From positions 1 through 36,195 of the forward strand of contig JACQXG010000025.1 of the NCBI GenBank assembly GCA_016208905.1: a stretch of DNA of 36,195 nucleotides, written 5' to 3'. Shown here piece after piece: positions 24,931 through 33,677 of the stretch. A program made the translations under genes and the position numbers. The notes beneath the pieces were generated by a model. The model had not been told where the DNA came from, did no database searches, and saw nothing but the letters and a program-made list of their open reading frames with translations. The stretch comes from Nitrospirota bacterium. GTDB lineage: Bacteria > Nitrospirota > Thermodesulfovibrionia > UBA6902. How positions within the stretch are numbered: position 1 is the first letter of the stretch; each line of letters opens with the position of its first letter.

Positions 24931-25902
24931 ATGAAATCAAGTGCCATTATATTTGTTATACTGATCCCACTGTTAATATTATTGTCACCTATGCCCATAT
25001 ATAGCGCCCACGCAGAGGGAAAACCCTTTCTTGCAGGCATAATCAGACCTAATGCAAAACTGCAGAATATTGTTGACGGGTTCAAATCCGGCATGGAGTC
25101 TTATGGTTTCATAGAAGGTAAGAACATTAATTATATCCAGCCCGATAATGTTACTGATATTGACTCCGTGATACAGGACATGATCGCAAAGAAGGTCGAT
25201 CTTCTCTTTACAATTACAGGCCCTGTAACAAATAAAGCAAAACAAAAACTGAAGGAGACCGGCATACCAATCGTTTTTGGAGCAGTATTTAATCCGGTTG
25301 AGACCGGCATAGTAAAAAGTATTCCGGACCCAGGCGGCAACATCACTGGCATCCAGATCAGCGGCAGCACTGAAAAGGCATTTGAATGGCTTCTTAAAGC
25401 CGTTCCGCAAGCAAAATTTATATATGTTCCTTACTCTACAGATTCTGAGGCTCATACATTCATCATCAACATTTTAGAAAAGAGCGCGGAAAAATCCCAT
25501 GTTGAACTTGTAACAGCACGGACCGATACTCCTGAGGAATTAACAAAGGCATTGGCCGCCATACCAAAAAATGCCGATGCCATATTCGTCCCCAACTCAC
25601 CGTTTCTCATTTCCAATCTTGAAACCATTATAAAGGTTGCGATAGAACGTAAATTGCCGACCGGCTCCGGAACAGGGCAGTACAAGAACGGGATAATGAT
25701 CACTTACGGGCAGGACCATTTTCATTCAGGGAAAATGGCAAGCCGGCTTGCCAAAAGCGTCCTGCATGATAAAATTCCCGCGGCAGCCCTTCCCATAGAG
25801 ACAACAGAGTTTTTTCTCGGCATAAATTTACAGACGGCTAAATCCATAGGCATAACGATCCCTGGCAGTATCTTGCAGCAGGCAGATTTTATCGTCCGCT
25901 GA
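24931..25902 (+). CDS. ABC-type substrate-binding protein, orphan (ABC_sub_bind family)
   Basis: A signal peptide (MKSSAIIFVILIPLLILLSP, cleaved near SAHA) precedes a two-lobed periplasmic-binding fold: FLAGIIRPNAKLQNIVDGFK, YGFIEGKNINYIQPDN, KKVDLLFTITGPVTNKAKQK, GIPIVFGAVFNPVETGIV and GGNITGIQISGS. This is the PF04392-type family often linked to tryptophan/aromatic or uncharacterised ligands. No permease or ATPase gene is nearby. Instead a membrane histidine kinase begins 32 bp downstream, so the protein may present its ligand to that sensor. The upstream ATG 24916 is possible; ATG 24931 is preferred because it gives a standard signal peptide behind CAGGGA. Confidence 0.87.
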   Translation: MKSSAIIFVILIPLLILLSPMPIYSAHAEGKPFLAGIIRPNAKLQNIVDGFKSGMESYGFIEGKNINYIQPDNVTDIDSVIQDMIAKKVDLLFTITGPVTNKAKQKLKETGIPIVFGAVFNPVETGIVKSIPDPGGNITGIQISGSTEKAFEWLLKAVPQAKFIYVPYSTDSEAHTFIINILEKSAEKSHVELVTARTDTPEELTKALAAIPKNADAIFVPNSPFLISNLETIIKVAIERKLPTGSGTGQYKNGIMITYGQDHFHSGKMASRLAKSVLHDKIPAAALPIETTEFFLGINLQTAKSIGITIPGSILQQADFIVR

Positions 25903-25934
25903 ACTTAAAACAGGCAGTCTGCCCTAAAAACCGG

Positions 25935-27707
25935 ATGAAGATAAAAGGCAGCATAAGAAGACGTCTTGTCATTTCCCTGGTCCTCCTTGCCATCATTCCG
26001 CTTTTATTGCTGGGGACGCTCCTGTCATGGCAGAGTTTCGTTATTCAGCAAAGGCAGATCATCGAATTGCAGAGAGAGAAGGCCCTTCGTGTTTTAAACC
26101 AGATCGGTTCAATAATCCATAAGCAGGAAGAACTATTAAGCAATGCGTTGACAATCGATTACTATATCCTGGATATTGGAAGCGAAAAGCAGGGCCGCTT
26201 TCTGTCCCAGATGCTTTCATTCAGTGATGAAAGCCGCGTAAGCATATTTAATGAGATTGCGCTGCTTGACAGCAGGGGGCAGGAACTTGCGCGTGAATCG
26301 CGTACCTCCATCATTACTCCCAAGGACCTGAGAAACAGGTCGAATGCGGAAGAATTCACTGTGCCGTTATCAAAACGGCAAACGTATTACGGGCCTGTCT
26401 ATATCGATGACAAGACAGGCGCGCCCTTTATGTTGATGAGTATTCCGGTAATTGATACCCGCAATGACATTGTAAAGGGTGTTCTCACAGCCGAAATGCG
26501 GATGAAATTCATGTGGGACATTGTAGACAGGATAAACGTCGGTGAATCGGGTGTAGTCTATGTCGTTGACAGGACCGGCAGGGTCATAGTGCATCCCAAT
26601 CCGTCTGTGGTCCTGAAAGGTGAACATTTTGACATAGAAAATAAGTCCGGCATCTCAACAGGCCTTGACGGCTCAAAAGCTGTTTTGACCAATGACATAT
26701 TAAGCCTCGGTACCCAGCGCCTGCATGTCATGACCGAGATACCTCTCGTAACGGCCCTAAAAAGCACATACACTTCTCTTCTTACCATTGCGGTGTTTCT
26801 TGTCCTGACCCTCACAGGCTCTGTCGTTCTTGGATTTATAACCGTGCGGCAGATCATACGGCCGGTCGAATCGCTCGCGGAAACCGCCCTGGCAATAAGC
26901 TCAGGCGATATTGACAGGAAAGCAGTCGTCATAAGAAACGATGAACTCGGGGCCTTATCAGAATCGTTCAATATAATGACATCCCGTCTCGCAGAAACGA
27001 TTACTTCACTCAAGAACCAGATAACCGAGAGGGAAAAAGCTGAAAGGGCGCTGTCTGAATCGCTCAGGGAGAAAGAGGTGCTGTTAAAGGAGATCCACCA
27101 CAGGGTAAAAAATAATATGCAGGTCATTTCAAGCCTTTTAAACCTTCAGGCAAGACAGATAAGCGATAAACAGTATATCGAGCTGTTCAACGAAAGCCGC
27201 AACAGGATTGCTTCCATGGCCCTCGTACACGAAAAACTTTACAATTCAAAAGACCTTACAAATATTGATTTTAAAGATTATATAAATTGTCTTGCCAACG
27301 AACTATTCAGTTTTTACGGCATAAGTCCCAAGAAAATTTTACTGAAGATATCAAGCGAAAACATCCGGCTTCCAATTGACACAGCCATTCCATGCGGATT
27401 AATAATCAATGAACTTGTCTCCAATTCCCTCAAGTATGCATTTCCTGAAGGGAAGAACGGGGAAATAAATATAATCCTTGATAAAACCAGCGCTGATGAT
27501 AATGATAATTTTTACAATCTGACCGTAAGCGATAATGGTATCGGTATACCCGGAGACCTGGATATCAGAAGATTAAAATCGCTCGGCTTGCAGCTCGTTA
27601 TTACTTTAGTTGAACACCAGCTTAAGGGCGGTATGCAGCTCGACAGATCCAAAGGTACATTATTTGATATCCATTTCAAAGAATTGAAATATAAAAGCAG
27701 GATATAA
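25935..27707 (+). CDS. Membrane sensor histidine kinase, dCache-HAMP-HisKA_2
   Basis: The protein has 590 residues. TM1 (LVISLVLLAIIPLLLLGTLL) and TM2 (LLTIAVFLVLTLTGSVVLGF) enclose a periplasmic Cache-like sensor domain of about 250 residues (with FMLMSIPVIDTRND and GVVYVVDRTGRVIVHPNPSV). A HAMP domain and a short coiled coil follow. The kinase is of the HisKA_2 type: LLKEIHHRVKNNMQVISSLL with the likely phospho-His at residue 389, then a HATPase (PCGLIINELVSNSLKYAFPE, VSDNGIGIPG). Its C-terminal ~220 residues are closely similar to the kinase at 27894, down to the ending FKELKY. It is probably co-transcribed with the binding protein upstream, which may deliver the ligand. Confidence 0.92.
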   Translation: MKIKGSIRRRLVISLVLLAIIPLLLLGTLLSWQSFVIQQRQIIELQREKALRVLNQIGSIIHKQEELLSNALTIDYYILDIGSEKQGRFLSQMLSFSDESRVSIFNEIALLDSRGQELARESRTSIITPKDLRNRSNAEEFTVPLSKRQTYYGPVYIDDKTGAPFMLMSIPVIDTRNDIVKGVLTAEMRMKFMWDIVDRINVGESGVVYVVDRTGRVIVHPNPSVVLKGEHFDIENKSGISTGLDGSKAVLTNDILSLGTQRLHVMTEIPLVTALKSTYTSLLTIAVFLVLTLTGSVVLGFITVRQIIRPVESLAETALAISSGDIDRKAVVIRNDELGALSESFNIMTSRLAETITSLKNQITEREKAERALSESLREKEVLLKEIHHRVKNNMQVISSLLNLQARQISDKQYIELFNESRNRIASMALVHEKLYNSKDLTNIDFKDYINCLANELFSFYGISPKKILLKISSENIRLPIDTAIPCGLIINELVSNSLKYAFPEGKNGEINIILDKTSADDNDNFYNLTVSDNGIGIPGDLDIRRLKSLGLQLVITLVEHQLKGGMQLDRSKGTLFDIHFKELKYKSRI

Positions 27708-27893
27708 GTCTTTTCTTAAAAGGAGTCCGTATTATGCGCGTAATAATTGCCTTAAAATCTTTTTTCCCAGGTTTATAGTCGGCTATGCAATAAATTATAC
27801 TTAATAGAACATTCGCAAATAAGACAGGGTCTTAAAAAACCTGCAAGAAGAAGTTTAGTCATTCAATAAACACAATTGAGGATTCGTGGGCAA

Positions 27894-29396
27894 ATGGAAG
27901 CAATCGGTCAGACATTAGTCAATAAGTTGGATGTAGTTTTTTTTATCTATGGACTCGCCTTCATAATAATGGGCATTGCAATCCTTTTGCAGCCCAAAAA
28001 AGACAGCGAGCATAAGATTGCAAACATCTTCTGGATCCTGGCAATGTTCGGCATCATCCACGGCGCGAATGAACTTCTGGATATGTGGGCGATAATCAGG
28101 GGCCGGCATGATGTGCTGGACGCGGTCCGCTGGTTATGTCTTGTTATATCATATCTTTTTCTTTTCGAGTTCGGCAGGCGGTTTTTCCGCCTGAACATGA
28201 CAAATGCCCCTTCCTGGCAGAAGAAGACCGCCAGCCTGTTCGGATGGTGGTCGCTGCCTCTTATAGCTCTCGTGATTTTTGTGTGCGCATACATGTCCCG
28301 CGATTTCTGGAAAGTTGGAAGCATCATGGCCAGATATGCACTGGGCCTTCCCGGGGGGCTTCTGATAGGTTTCGGTTTTTTGTTTGAATACAAATATGAG
28401 AAGGAGATATTGGAGCCTCTCGGGGTAAAAAAATATTTCATGTGCGCCGGCGGCGCGTTCCTGACTTACGGTTTTCTGGGCGGCCTGATCGTTCCAAAGG
28501 CAGACTTCTTTCTCTCAGACCTGCTTAACACGGAATCCTTTGTTGCGGCAACAGGGATACCTGTACAGGTATTCCGCGGCCTGTGTGCCCTTGCCGCGGC
28601 CTGGTCCGTCAGCGGAATTCTGAAGATCTTCAACTGGGAGATAAGAGACAGGCTTCAGAAACGCTCTGACAGCCTGCAGTCACTTAATGAGGAGCTTCAG
28701 CTTGAAATAGGCGAGCGCAGACAGGCTCAGGAGCAGCTCAACTCATCGCTCAGGGAAAAAGAGGTGCTGCTCAAAGAAATTTATCACAGGACCAAAAACA
28801 ACATGCAGGTCATTACCAGCCTGTTGAATCTCCAGTCCAACCAGATTGACGACCCCCGTTATGTGGCGCTGTTCGATGAAAGCCGGAACAGGATAAACTC
28901 CATGTCCCTCGTTCATGAAAAACTCTACCGCTCGAAAAACCTTTCCAATATTGACTTTAAAGACTATATAACAAGCCTCGCCAGCGGTTTATTGACTTTC
29001 TACGGCACGGGCGCCGGAAATATTTCATTAACTGTAACCGCCGTAGATATCATTCTCGGCATCGACACGGCAATCCCTTGCGGCCTGATCATCAACGAAT
29101 TGCTTTCAAATTCTCTTAAGTATGCATTCCCTGAAGGCAGAAACGGCAGCATATTTATAGACCTGAAAAAAGTGACTGCCGATAATAAGTGGGACAACGA
29201 ATATGAGCTGACAATCAGTGATGACGGTATCGGCCTTCCCGGGGACATTGATATCAAAAACACTAAATCATTGGGTCTGCAGCTTGTCACCAACCTGACC
29301 ATGCATCAGCTTCGGGGCAGCATAGAATTACGGAGAGATAACGGGACTGCTTTTTTTATCCGCTTCAAGGAATTGAAATATCATGAAAGAATATAA
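27894..29396 (+). CDS. Multi-spanning membrane histidine kinase, HisKA_2 type
   Basis: From ATG 27894 the protein has 500 residues. The first ~250 are six or seven hydrophobic segments (VVFFIYGLAFIIMGIAILL, IANIFWILAMFGIIHGANEL, LCLVISYLFLFEFG and others), an integral membrane sensor I do not recognise. A coiled coil (SLQSLNEELQLEIGERRQAQ) leads to HisKA_2: LLKEIYHRTKNNMQVITSLL with likely phospho-His298, then HATPase motifs (PCGLIINELLSNSLKYAFPE, ISDDGIGLPG). The kinase half is a close paralogue of the one ending at 27707. The open frame extends 18 bp upstream to TTG 27876; ATG is preferred. The next gene begins 28 bp after the stop, so it is likely co-transcribed. Confidence 0.88.
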   Translation: MEAIGQTLVNKLDVVFFIYGLAFIIMGIAILLQPKKDSEHKIANIFWILAMFGIIHGANELLDMWAIIRGRHDVLDAVRWLCLVISYLFLFEFGRRFFRLNMTNAPSWQKKTASLFGWWSLPLIALVIFVCAYMSRDFWKVGSIMARYALGLPGGLLIGFGFLFEYKYEKEILEPLGVKKYFMCAGGAFLTYGFLGGLIVPKADFFLSDLLNTESFVAATGIPVQVFRGLCALAAAWSVSGILKIFNWEIRDRLQKRSDSLQSLNEELQLEIGERRQAQEQLNSSLREKEVLLKEIYHRTKNNMQVITSLLNLQSNQIDDPRYVALFDESRNRINSMSLVHEKLYRSKNLSNIDFKDYITSLASGLLTFYGTGAGNISLTVTAVDIILGIDTAIPCGLIINELLSNSLKYAFPEGRNGSIFIDLKKVTADNKWDNEYELTISDDGIGLPGDIDIKNTKSLGLQLVTNLTMHQLRGSIELRRDNGTAFFIRFKELKYHERI

Positions 29397-29423
29397 TACA
29401 AGATATATTTAAGGAGAAATATT

Positions 29424-31073
29424 GTGGGAAAAGCAAAAATATTAATTGTCGAGGATGAAGCTATTATCGCAAAGGACCTGCAATGGCGGCTGGAAGGGAT
29501 GGGCTACGATGTCCCCATTGTCGTGGCTTCAGGAGCAGACGCAATCAATGCCTCTGATAAATACGCGCCTGATCTCATTTTAATGGATATCATGCTGCTG
29601 GGCCCCATGGATGGAATCGAGACCGCCGACCGCATACGGTCGAATGCCGACATCCCCGTCATTTATCTCACTGCTTATGCAGATGAAGAAGTGCTTGAGC
29701 GCGCCAAGATAACCGAGCCCTTCGGGTATTTACTCAAGCCTATCGGAGACAGGGAGCTGCACAGTAATATCGAAATAACACTTTTTAAACACAGGACAGA
29801 ACGGAAGTTAAGGGGAAATGAAAAATGGCTTTCCACAGTGCTGACCAGTATCGGCGATGCGGTGATTACAACTGATATCAACGGGCTTATAGAATTCATG
29901 AACCCGGCCGCCGAATCTCTTACCGGCTGGAAAAAGGAAGAGGTGTCAGGTAAAGCTCTCGAAAAAATTTTTAATATTATTAACGAAAAAACAGGTGAGA
30001 AGGCGGACAGCCCTTTTCACAAGGTCCTCAGAGAAGGACTGGTCGTGGGTCTTGCAAACCATACGGTATTAATTACAAAGAACGGGACCAGGATACCGAT
30101 CGTTGACAGCGGCGCGCCTATCAAGGATGAAAAAGGCAGCACCCTGGGAGTTGTCATTGTGTTCTCTGATAACGCTGTCAGAAAAAAGACAGAGGCGCAA
30201 TTACTCCAGTCAAAGAGGGATTGGGAAGACACTTTTGATACGATTACAGACATGATTACTATCCATGACAGGGATTTCAATATTATCAGGGCCAACAAGG
30301 CAGCGGAAAAGATCCTCGGCCTGCCCCTGATGGAAACTTCAAAAGCGGAGTGTTTCAAATATTATCATGGGACCGCCAGCCCGCCTGAAAGCTGTCCAAG
30401 CTGTGAATGCCTGAAAACAGGGGAACCTTCAACATTCGAATTATTCGAGCCCCATCTCAACATGTATCTTGAACTCAGGGCCATGCCGAGGTTTGACAGC
30501 AATAATAAGCTTATCGGCCTGATACATGTTGCCAGGGACATTACGGAACGGAAAAAGATAGAAGATGAGATCAGGAGGGCAGAGGTTGAATGGGAAATGA
30601 CCTTTGACAGTGCAAGTGAATTTATAGTCCTTGTTGACAAAGAACTGAACATATCAAGGTGCAACAAAAGTTTTGTTAAGTTCGCAAAAATACCAGTCTA
30701 CGAAATAATCGGCAAAAAATGTTCCCTGTTTTTACCCTGCGTCACTTCCGGGGATGCTGACACAAAACCGGTTTCCAATATCGAGATAAAAACGGATTCC
30801 GGCCATTGGTTATACGTAAGTTCGTATTCGATTCTTGATAATAACGGCAAATTCCTGCATAAGATAATCATGGCGACTGACATTACCGATTTAAAAAATA
30901 CCCAGCAGAGACTCCTGAAATCCGAAGATGATCTCAAAACCAGGGTCAAAGAGCTTGAAGATTTCTATGAAATGGCTGTCGGCAGGGAAGTGAAAATGAA
31001 GGAACTCAAAAATGAGATATCAAAATTAAAAAAATCGCTGTCAGGGGAGAAGGAAGCAGGAGAACAAATTTGA
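29424..31073 (+). CDS. Response regulator with three PAS domains and C-terminal coiled coil
   Basis: The protein has 549 residues with a GTG start behind AAGGAG. The receiver (Asp55 in LILMDIMLL, Lys in YLLKPIG) is followed by PAS1 (~130-245), PAS2 (~260-380) with a Cys cluster (ECFKYYHGTASPPESCPSCE), PAS3 (~385-495) and a terminal coiled coil (LKTRVKELEDFYEMAVGREV, ELKNEISKLKKSL). No kinase, DNA-binding, GGDEF or other enzymatic domain is present, so its output must be by protein contact. Residues 1-250 are strongly similar to the hybrid kinase at 22331. It is a plausible phospho-acceptor of the two HisKA_2 kinases just upstream. Confidence 0.88.
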   Translation: MGKAKILIVEDEAIIAKDLQWRLEGMGYDVPIVVASGADAINASDKYAPDLILMDIMLLGPMDGIETADRIRSNADIPVIYLTAYADEEVLERAKITEPFGYLLKPIGDRELHSNIEITLFKHRTERKLRGNEKWLSTVLTSIGDAVITTDINGLIEFMNPAAESLTGWKKEEVSGKALEKIFNIINEKTGEKADSPFHKVLREGLVVGLANHTVLITKNGTRIPIVDSGAPIKDEKGSTLGVVIVFSDNAVRKKTEAQLLQSKRDWEDTFDTITDMITIHDRDFNIIRANKAAEKILGLPLMETSKAECFKYYHGTASPPESCPSCECLKTGEPSTFELFEPHLNMYLELRAMPRFDSNNKLIGLIHVARDITERKKIEDEIRRAEVEWEMTFDSASEFIVLVDKELNISRCNKSFVKFAKIPVYEIIGKKCSLFLPCVTSGDADTKPVSNIEIKTDSGHWLYVSSYSILDNNGKFLHKIIMATDITDLKNTQQRLLKSEDDLKTRVKELEDFYEMAVGREVKMKELKNEISKLKKSLSGEKEAGEQI

Positions 31074-31110
31074 CCGGGCCTTATGCAAAAGTCTAAAAGA
31101 CCGGATTAAC

Positions 31111-31154
31111 TGTCTGTCATTCCCGCGGTCCATAGACTGCCGGAATGACAGACA
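31111..31154. repeat. Palindromic hairpin between convergent genes
   Basis: TGTCTGTCATTCC (31111-31123) and its exact complement GGAATGACAGACA (31142-31154) form a stem that extends inward through GCGGTC/GACTGC with one mismatch. It lies between the REC-PAS gene and ftsZ, which converge, so it can end transcription from both sides although T-runs are lacking. The TCATTCCCGC core matches the repeat at 174-261. Confidence 0.7.
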
Positions 31155-31175
31155 AACAGAGTTTATAACCAGGCC

Positions 31176-32321
31176 CTATATTATCGTAATTTCTTTATCG
31201 TCGGTGACACCATTCTTGCGCATGAAAGTGGGAACATCCAGATAGTTTTCACTGCTTTCCATTATCACTTCTTTAGACAGCAGCCTGCCGGAACCTTTCA
31301 GAGTATTCACGTCCTTCGTGGGCCTCCATTTATCATACGAAGGCATCGCGGCCCTGGGTTTTTCTTCAAAACCTGTTGCTATTACCGTGACCACTATTTT
31401 GTCGTCAAGATCAGGATCAATCACCGAGCCAAAAATTATCTCGGCATTTTCATCCGCTGCCTCCCGGACAAGACTGGCCGCTTCATTAACCTCATGAAAA
31501 GATAAGGAGGGACCTCCAGTGATGTTTATCAGCAAACCTTTTGCTCCATCAATGGAGGTCTCCTCCAGCAGGGGACTCTTTATTGCCATCTTTGCTGCGA
31601 TAACTGCCCTGTTTTCACCATCCGCATGCCCGATACCCATAAGCGCCCTTCCGCTGTCTGAAAGTATTGTTCTTATATCTGCGAAGTCCTGATTGATCAG
31701 GCCGGGAATCAGTATCAGGTCGGAGATGCCTTTTACCGCCTGCCTCAGCACATCGTTTGCCAGATTCAGGGCCTGCAGCCACGGCGTATGTTTTTCGGTA
31801 ATATCCAATAATCTGTTGTTATGAACAATGATAATTGCGTCTACGTGTTTTATTAATTCCTTGATCCCCTGTTCGGCATTCCTGGCCCTTTTATTGCCTT
31901 CAAAGAGGAACGGCCTGGTCACAACCGCTGCCGTAAGGATACCCAGTTCTTTAGCTGCTTCCGCAATGACAGGGGCTGCGCCGGTGCCTGTTCCGCCGCC
32001 CATGCCGGCTGTTACAAAGACCATGTCAGCGCCTTTAAGCGCGTTTTCGATCAATTCCCTGTCCTCCAGCGCCGCCTGCCTGCCTACCTCGGGATTGGCC
32101 CCTGCGCCAAGCCCTTTGGTCAGGGCGCTGCCGAGCTGCAGGCGCTGATGGGCCAGTGAGGATTCAAGCGCCTGGGCATCAGTATTGACGGCTATGAACT
32201 CAACCCCCTGCAGGCTCGAAGCTATCATACTGTTTACAGCATTGCTCCCGCCGCCGCCCACACCAACTATTTTGATCTTTGCGGTTGTGCCCTGTACTTC
32301 TTCCATTTCAAAAATCCTCAT
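31176..32321 (-). CDS. ftsZ: Cell division protein FtsZ
   Basis: The protein has 381 residues. It shows the N-terminal GTP-binding start (IKIVGVGGGGSNAVNSMI), the tubulin signature GMGGGTGTGAAPVIAEAAK, the T7 synergy loop NQDFADIRTILSDSGRALMG and the C-terminal conserved peptide LDVPTFMRKNG that binds FtsA. It polymerises into the division ring. A strong ribosome site (GAGAGGAGAATATT) precedes ATG 32321. It is the last gene of the dcw run and ends ahead of a hairpin. Confidence 0.98.
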   Translation of the reverse strand: MRIFEMEEVQGTTAKIKIVGVGGGGSNAVNSMIASSLQGVEFIAVNTDAQALESSLAHQRLQLGSALTKGLGAGANPEVGRQAALEDRELIENALKGADMVFVTAGMGGGTGTGAAPVIAEAAKELGILTAAVVTRPFLFEGNKRARNAEQGIKELIKHVDAIIIVHNNRLLDITEKHTPWLQALNLANDVLRQAVKGISDLILIPGLINQDFADIRTILSDSGRALMGIGHADGENRAVIAAKMAIKSPLLEETSIDGAKGLLINITGGPSLSFHEVNEAASLVREAADENAEIIFGSVIDPDLDDKIVVTVIATGFEEKPRAAMPSYDKWRPTKDVNTLKGSGRLLSKEVIMESSENYLDVPTFMRKNGVTDDKEITII

Positions 32322-32357
32322 AATATTCTCCTCTCTCTTATAAAATTGTATATTAAA

Positions 32358-32405
32358 ATCTTCTTATCTTCTTATCTTCTCATTTTCTCATCTTCTTAAC
32401 TTCTT
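32358..32405. repeat. Octamer array across the ftsA stop and ftsA-ftsZ spacer
   Basis: Six consecutive 8-bp units (plus strand ATCTTCTT, ATCTTCTT, ATCTTCTC, ATTTTCTC, ATCTTCTT, AACTTCTT) run without gaps. On the coding strand this is pure purine plus T. The last two units cover the final codons and the stop of ftsA. Confidence 0.75.
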
Positions 32406-33676
32406 ATTTTCAACATCCCGCCAACCCATCCTTTTACTCTCGTAAACATATTCCCCCCTGTATCCCGCTGATCTGCCGACTCTTTTTCTGCTCCATAAAG
32501 CGCCAGGCCCACTCCGGCTGAATACACTGGATTATTAATAATGTCCGCCGGACCTTCAGCGCCTCCAAACGCCCCGATTCTGACAGGAAGCTCAAGCATA
32601 TTCTCAGCCATAACATCCATCCCTTTCATTAAGACAGCCCCGCCTGTCAAGACCACTCCTGAATTCATATGCTTATGAAAATCATTTCCCATGATTTCTT
32701 TCTTGAGGAGACCGAACAATTCTTCCGCACGCGGCTGAAGAATCTCAACAAGATGACTTTTTGGTATCTTCCTGATTATTTTGCCTCCGGCATGTCCTAC
32801 TTCTATTTCTTCATCATCCCTGGCCATGGATAACATTGAACAGCCGTATTTTATCTTCAGAATTTCAGCTTCCTGGGCAGGGACCCTCAAACCTACCGCA
32901 ACATCATTTGTAAAATTATTGCCCCCTATCGGCAGGACTGCGGCATGACAAATATGCCCTTCGTGAAAAAGCATAAGATCGGCCGTGCCGCCGCCGATGT
33001 CAATAATAGCAACGCCCAGTTCCTTTTCATCATCCGTCAGGACCGCCCCGGCTGAAGCATAAGGTTGTAATATAACATCGACCACCTCCAGCCCCGCTTT
33101 TTGACAGCTTTTGATCAGGTTCTGTATTGATGTTGCAGCGCCGGTGATGATCCTGACATCGGTTTCAAGTCTGACGCCTCCCATTCCCCGCGGGTCGGTA
33201 ATGCCGTTTTGCCCGTTAACGGTATATCCTGTGGGGATCACATGAAGCATCTCCCTGTCAAATGGAAGCGCAACGGCGCTGGCAGCGTCTATAACACTGT
33301 CCACTTCTTTCTGCCCGATCTCTTTTTCTTTTACGGCAATTACTCCGCGGCTTGAAAAACAACCTATGTGAGCGCCTGTTATCCCTGTATATACAGCTTT
33401 TATATCAACACCCGCAGCAGTCTCCGCTGCCCGGACAGCTTCCCTGATAGAATCAGCCGTATTTTCGATGTTGGTTATCACTCCTTTTTTAATGCCCCTG
33501 GATAAGGCCCTGCCGACACCGATTATCTTAAGTCCGCTGCAAGGATTTCTCTCATCAGTTTTTCCGGCCGGGCCTGCCTCAGCCACAATAACGCATACCT
33601 TTGTTGTTCCCGCATCAAGCCCTACGACAAGATTGCTATTTTTTACAGATATGTCTTTCATAAACCCGAAATGCAT
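32396..33676 (-). CDS. ftsA: Cell division protein FtsA
   Basis: An actin-like ATPase of about 426 residues from ATG 33676: phosphate-1 loop LVVGLDAGTTKVCVIVAEAG, the 1C subdomain region (VYTGITGAHIGCFSSRG), phosphate-2 IIDIGGGTADLMLFHEG and the adenosine motif GVVLTGGAVLMKG. It ends in an amphipathic membrane-targeting helix (FTRVKGWVGGMLKIR). It tethers FtsZ to the membrane and recruits later division proteins. The frame is open to TTG 33709 inside ftsQ, but ATG 33676 sits one base after the ftsQ stop (TAACATG) and suits coupled translation. ATG 33661 is a further option. Confidence 0.96.
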   Translation of the reverse strand: MHFGFMKDISVKNSNLVVGLDAGTTKVCVIVAEAGPAGKTDERNPCSGLKIIGVGRALSRGIKKGVITNIENTADSIREAVRAAETAAGVDIKAVYTGITGAHIGCFSSRGVIAVKEKEIGQKEVDSVIDAASAVALPFDREMLHVIPTGYTVNGQNGITDPRGMGGVRLETDVRIITGAATSIQNLIKSCQKAGLEVVDVILQPYASAGAVLTDDEKELGVAIIDIGGGTADLMLFHEGHICHAAVLPIGGNNFTNDVAVGLRVPAQEAEILKIKYGCSMLSMARDDEEIEVGHAGGKIIRKIPKSHLVEILQPRAEELFGLLKKEIMGNDFHKHMNSGVVLTGGAVLMKGMDVMAENMLELPVRIGAFGGAEGPADIINNPVYSAGVGLALYGAEKESADQRDTGGNMFTRVKGWVGGMLKIRS

Positions 33677-33677
33677 G

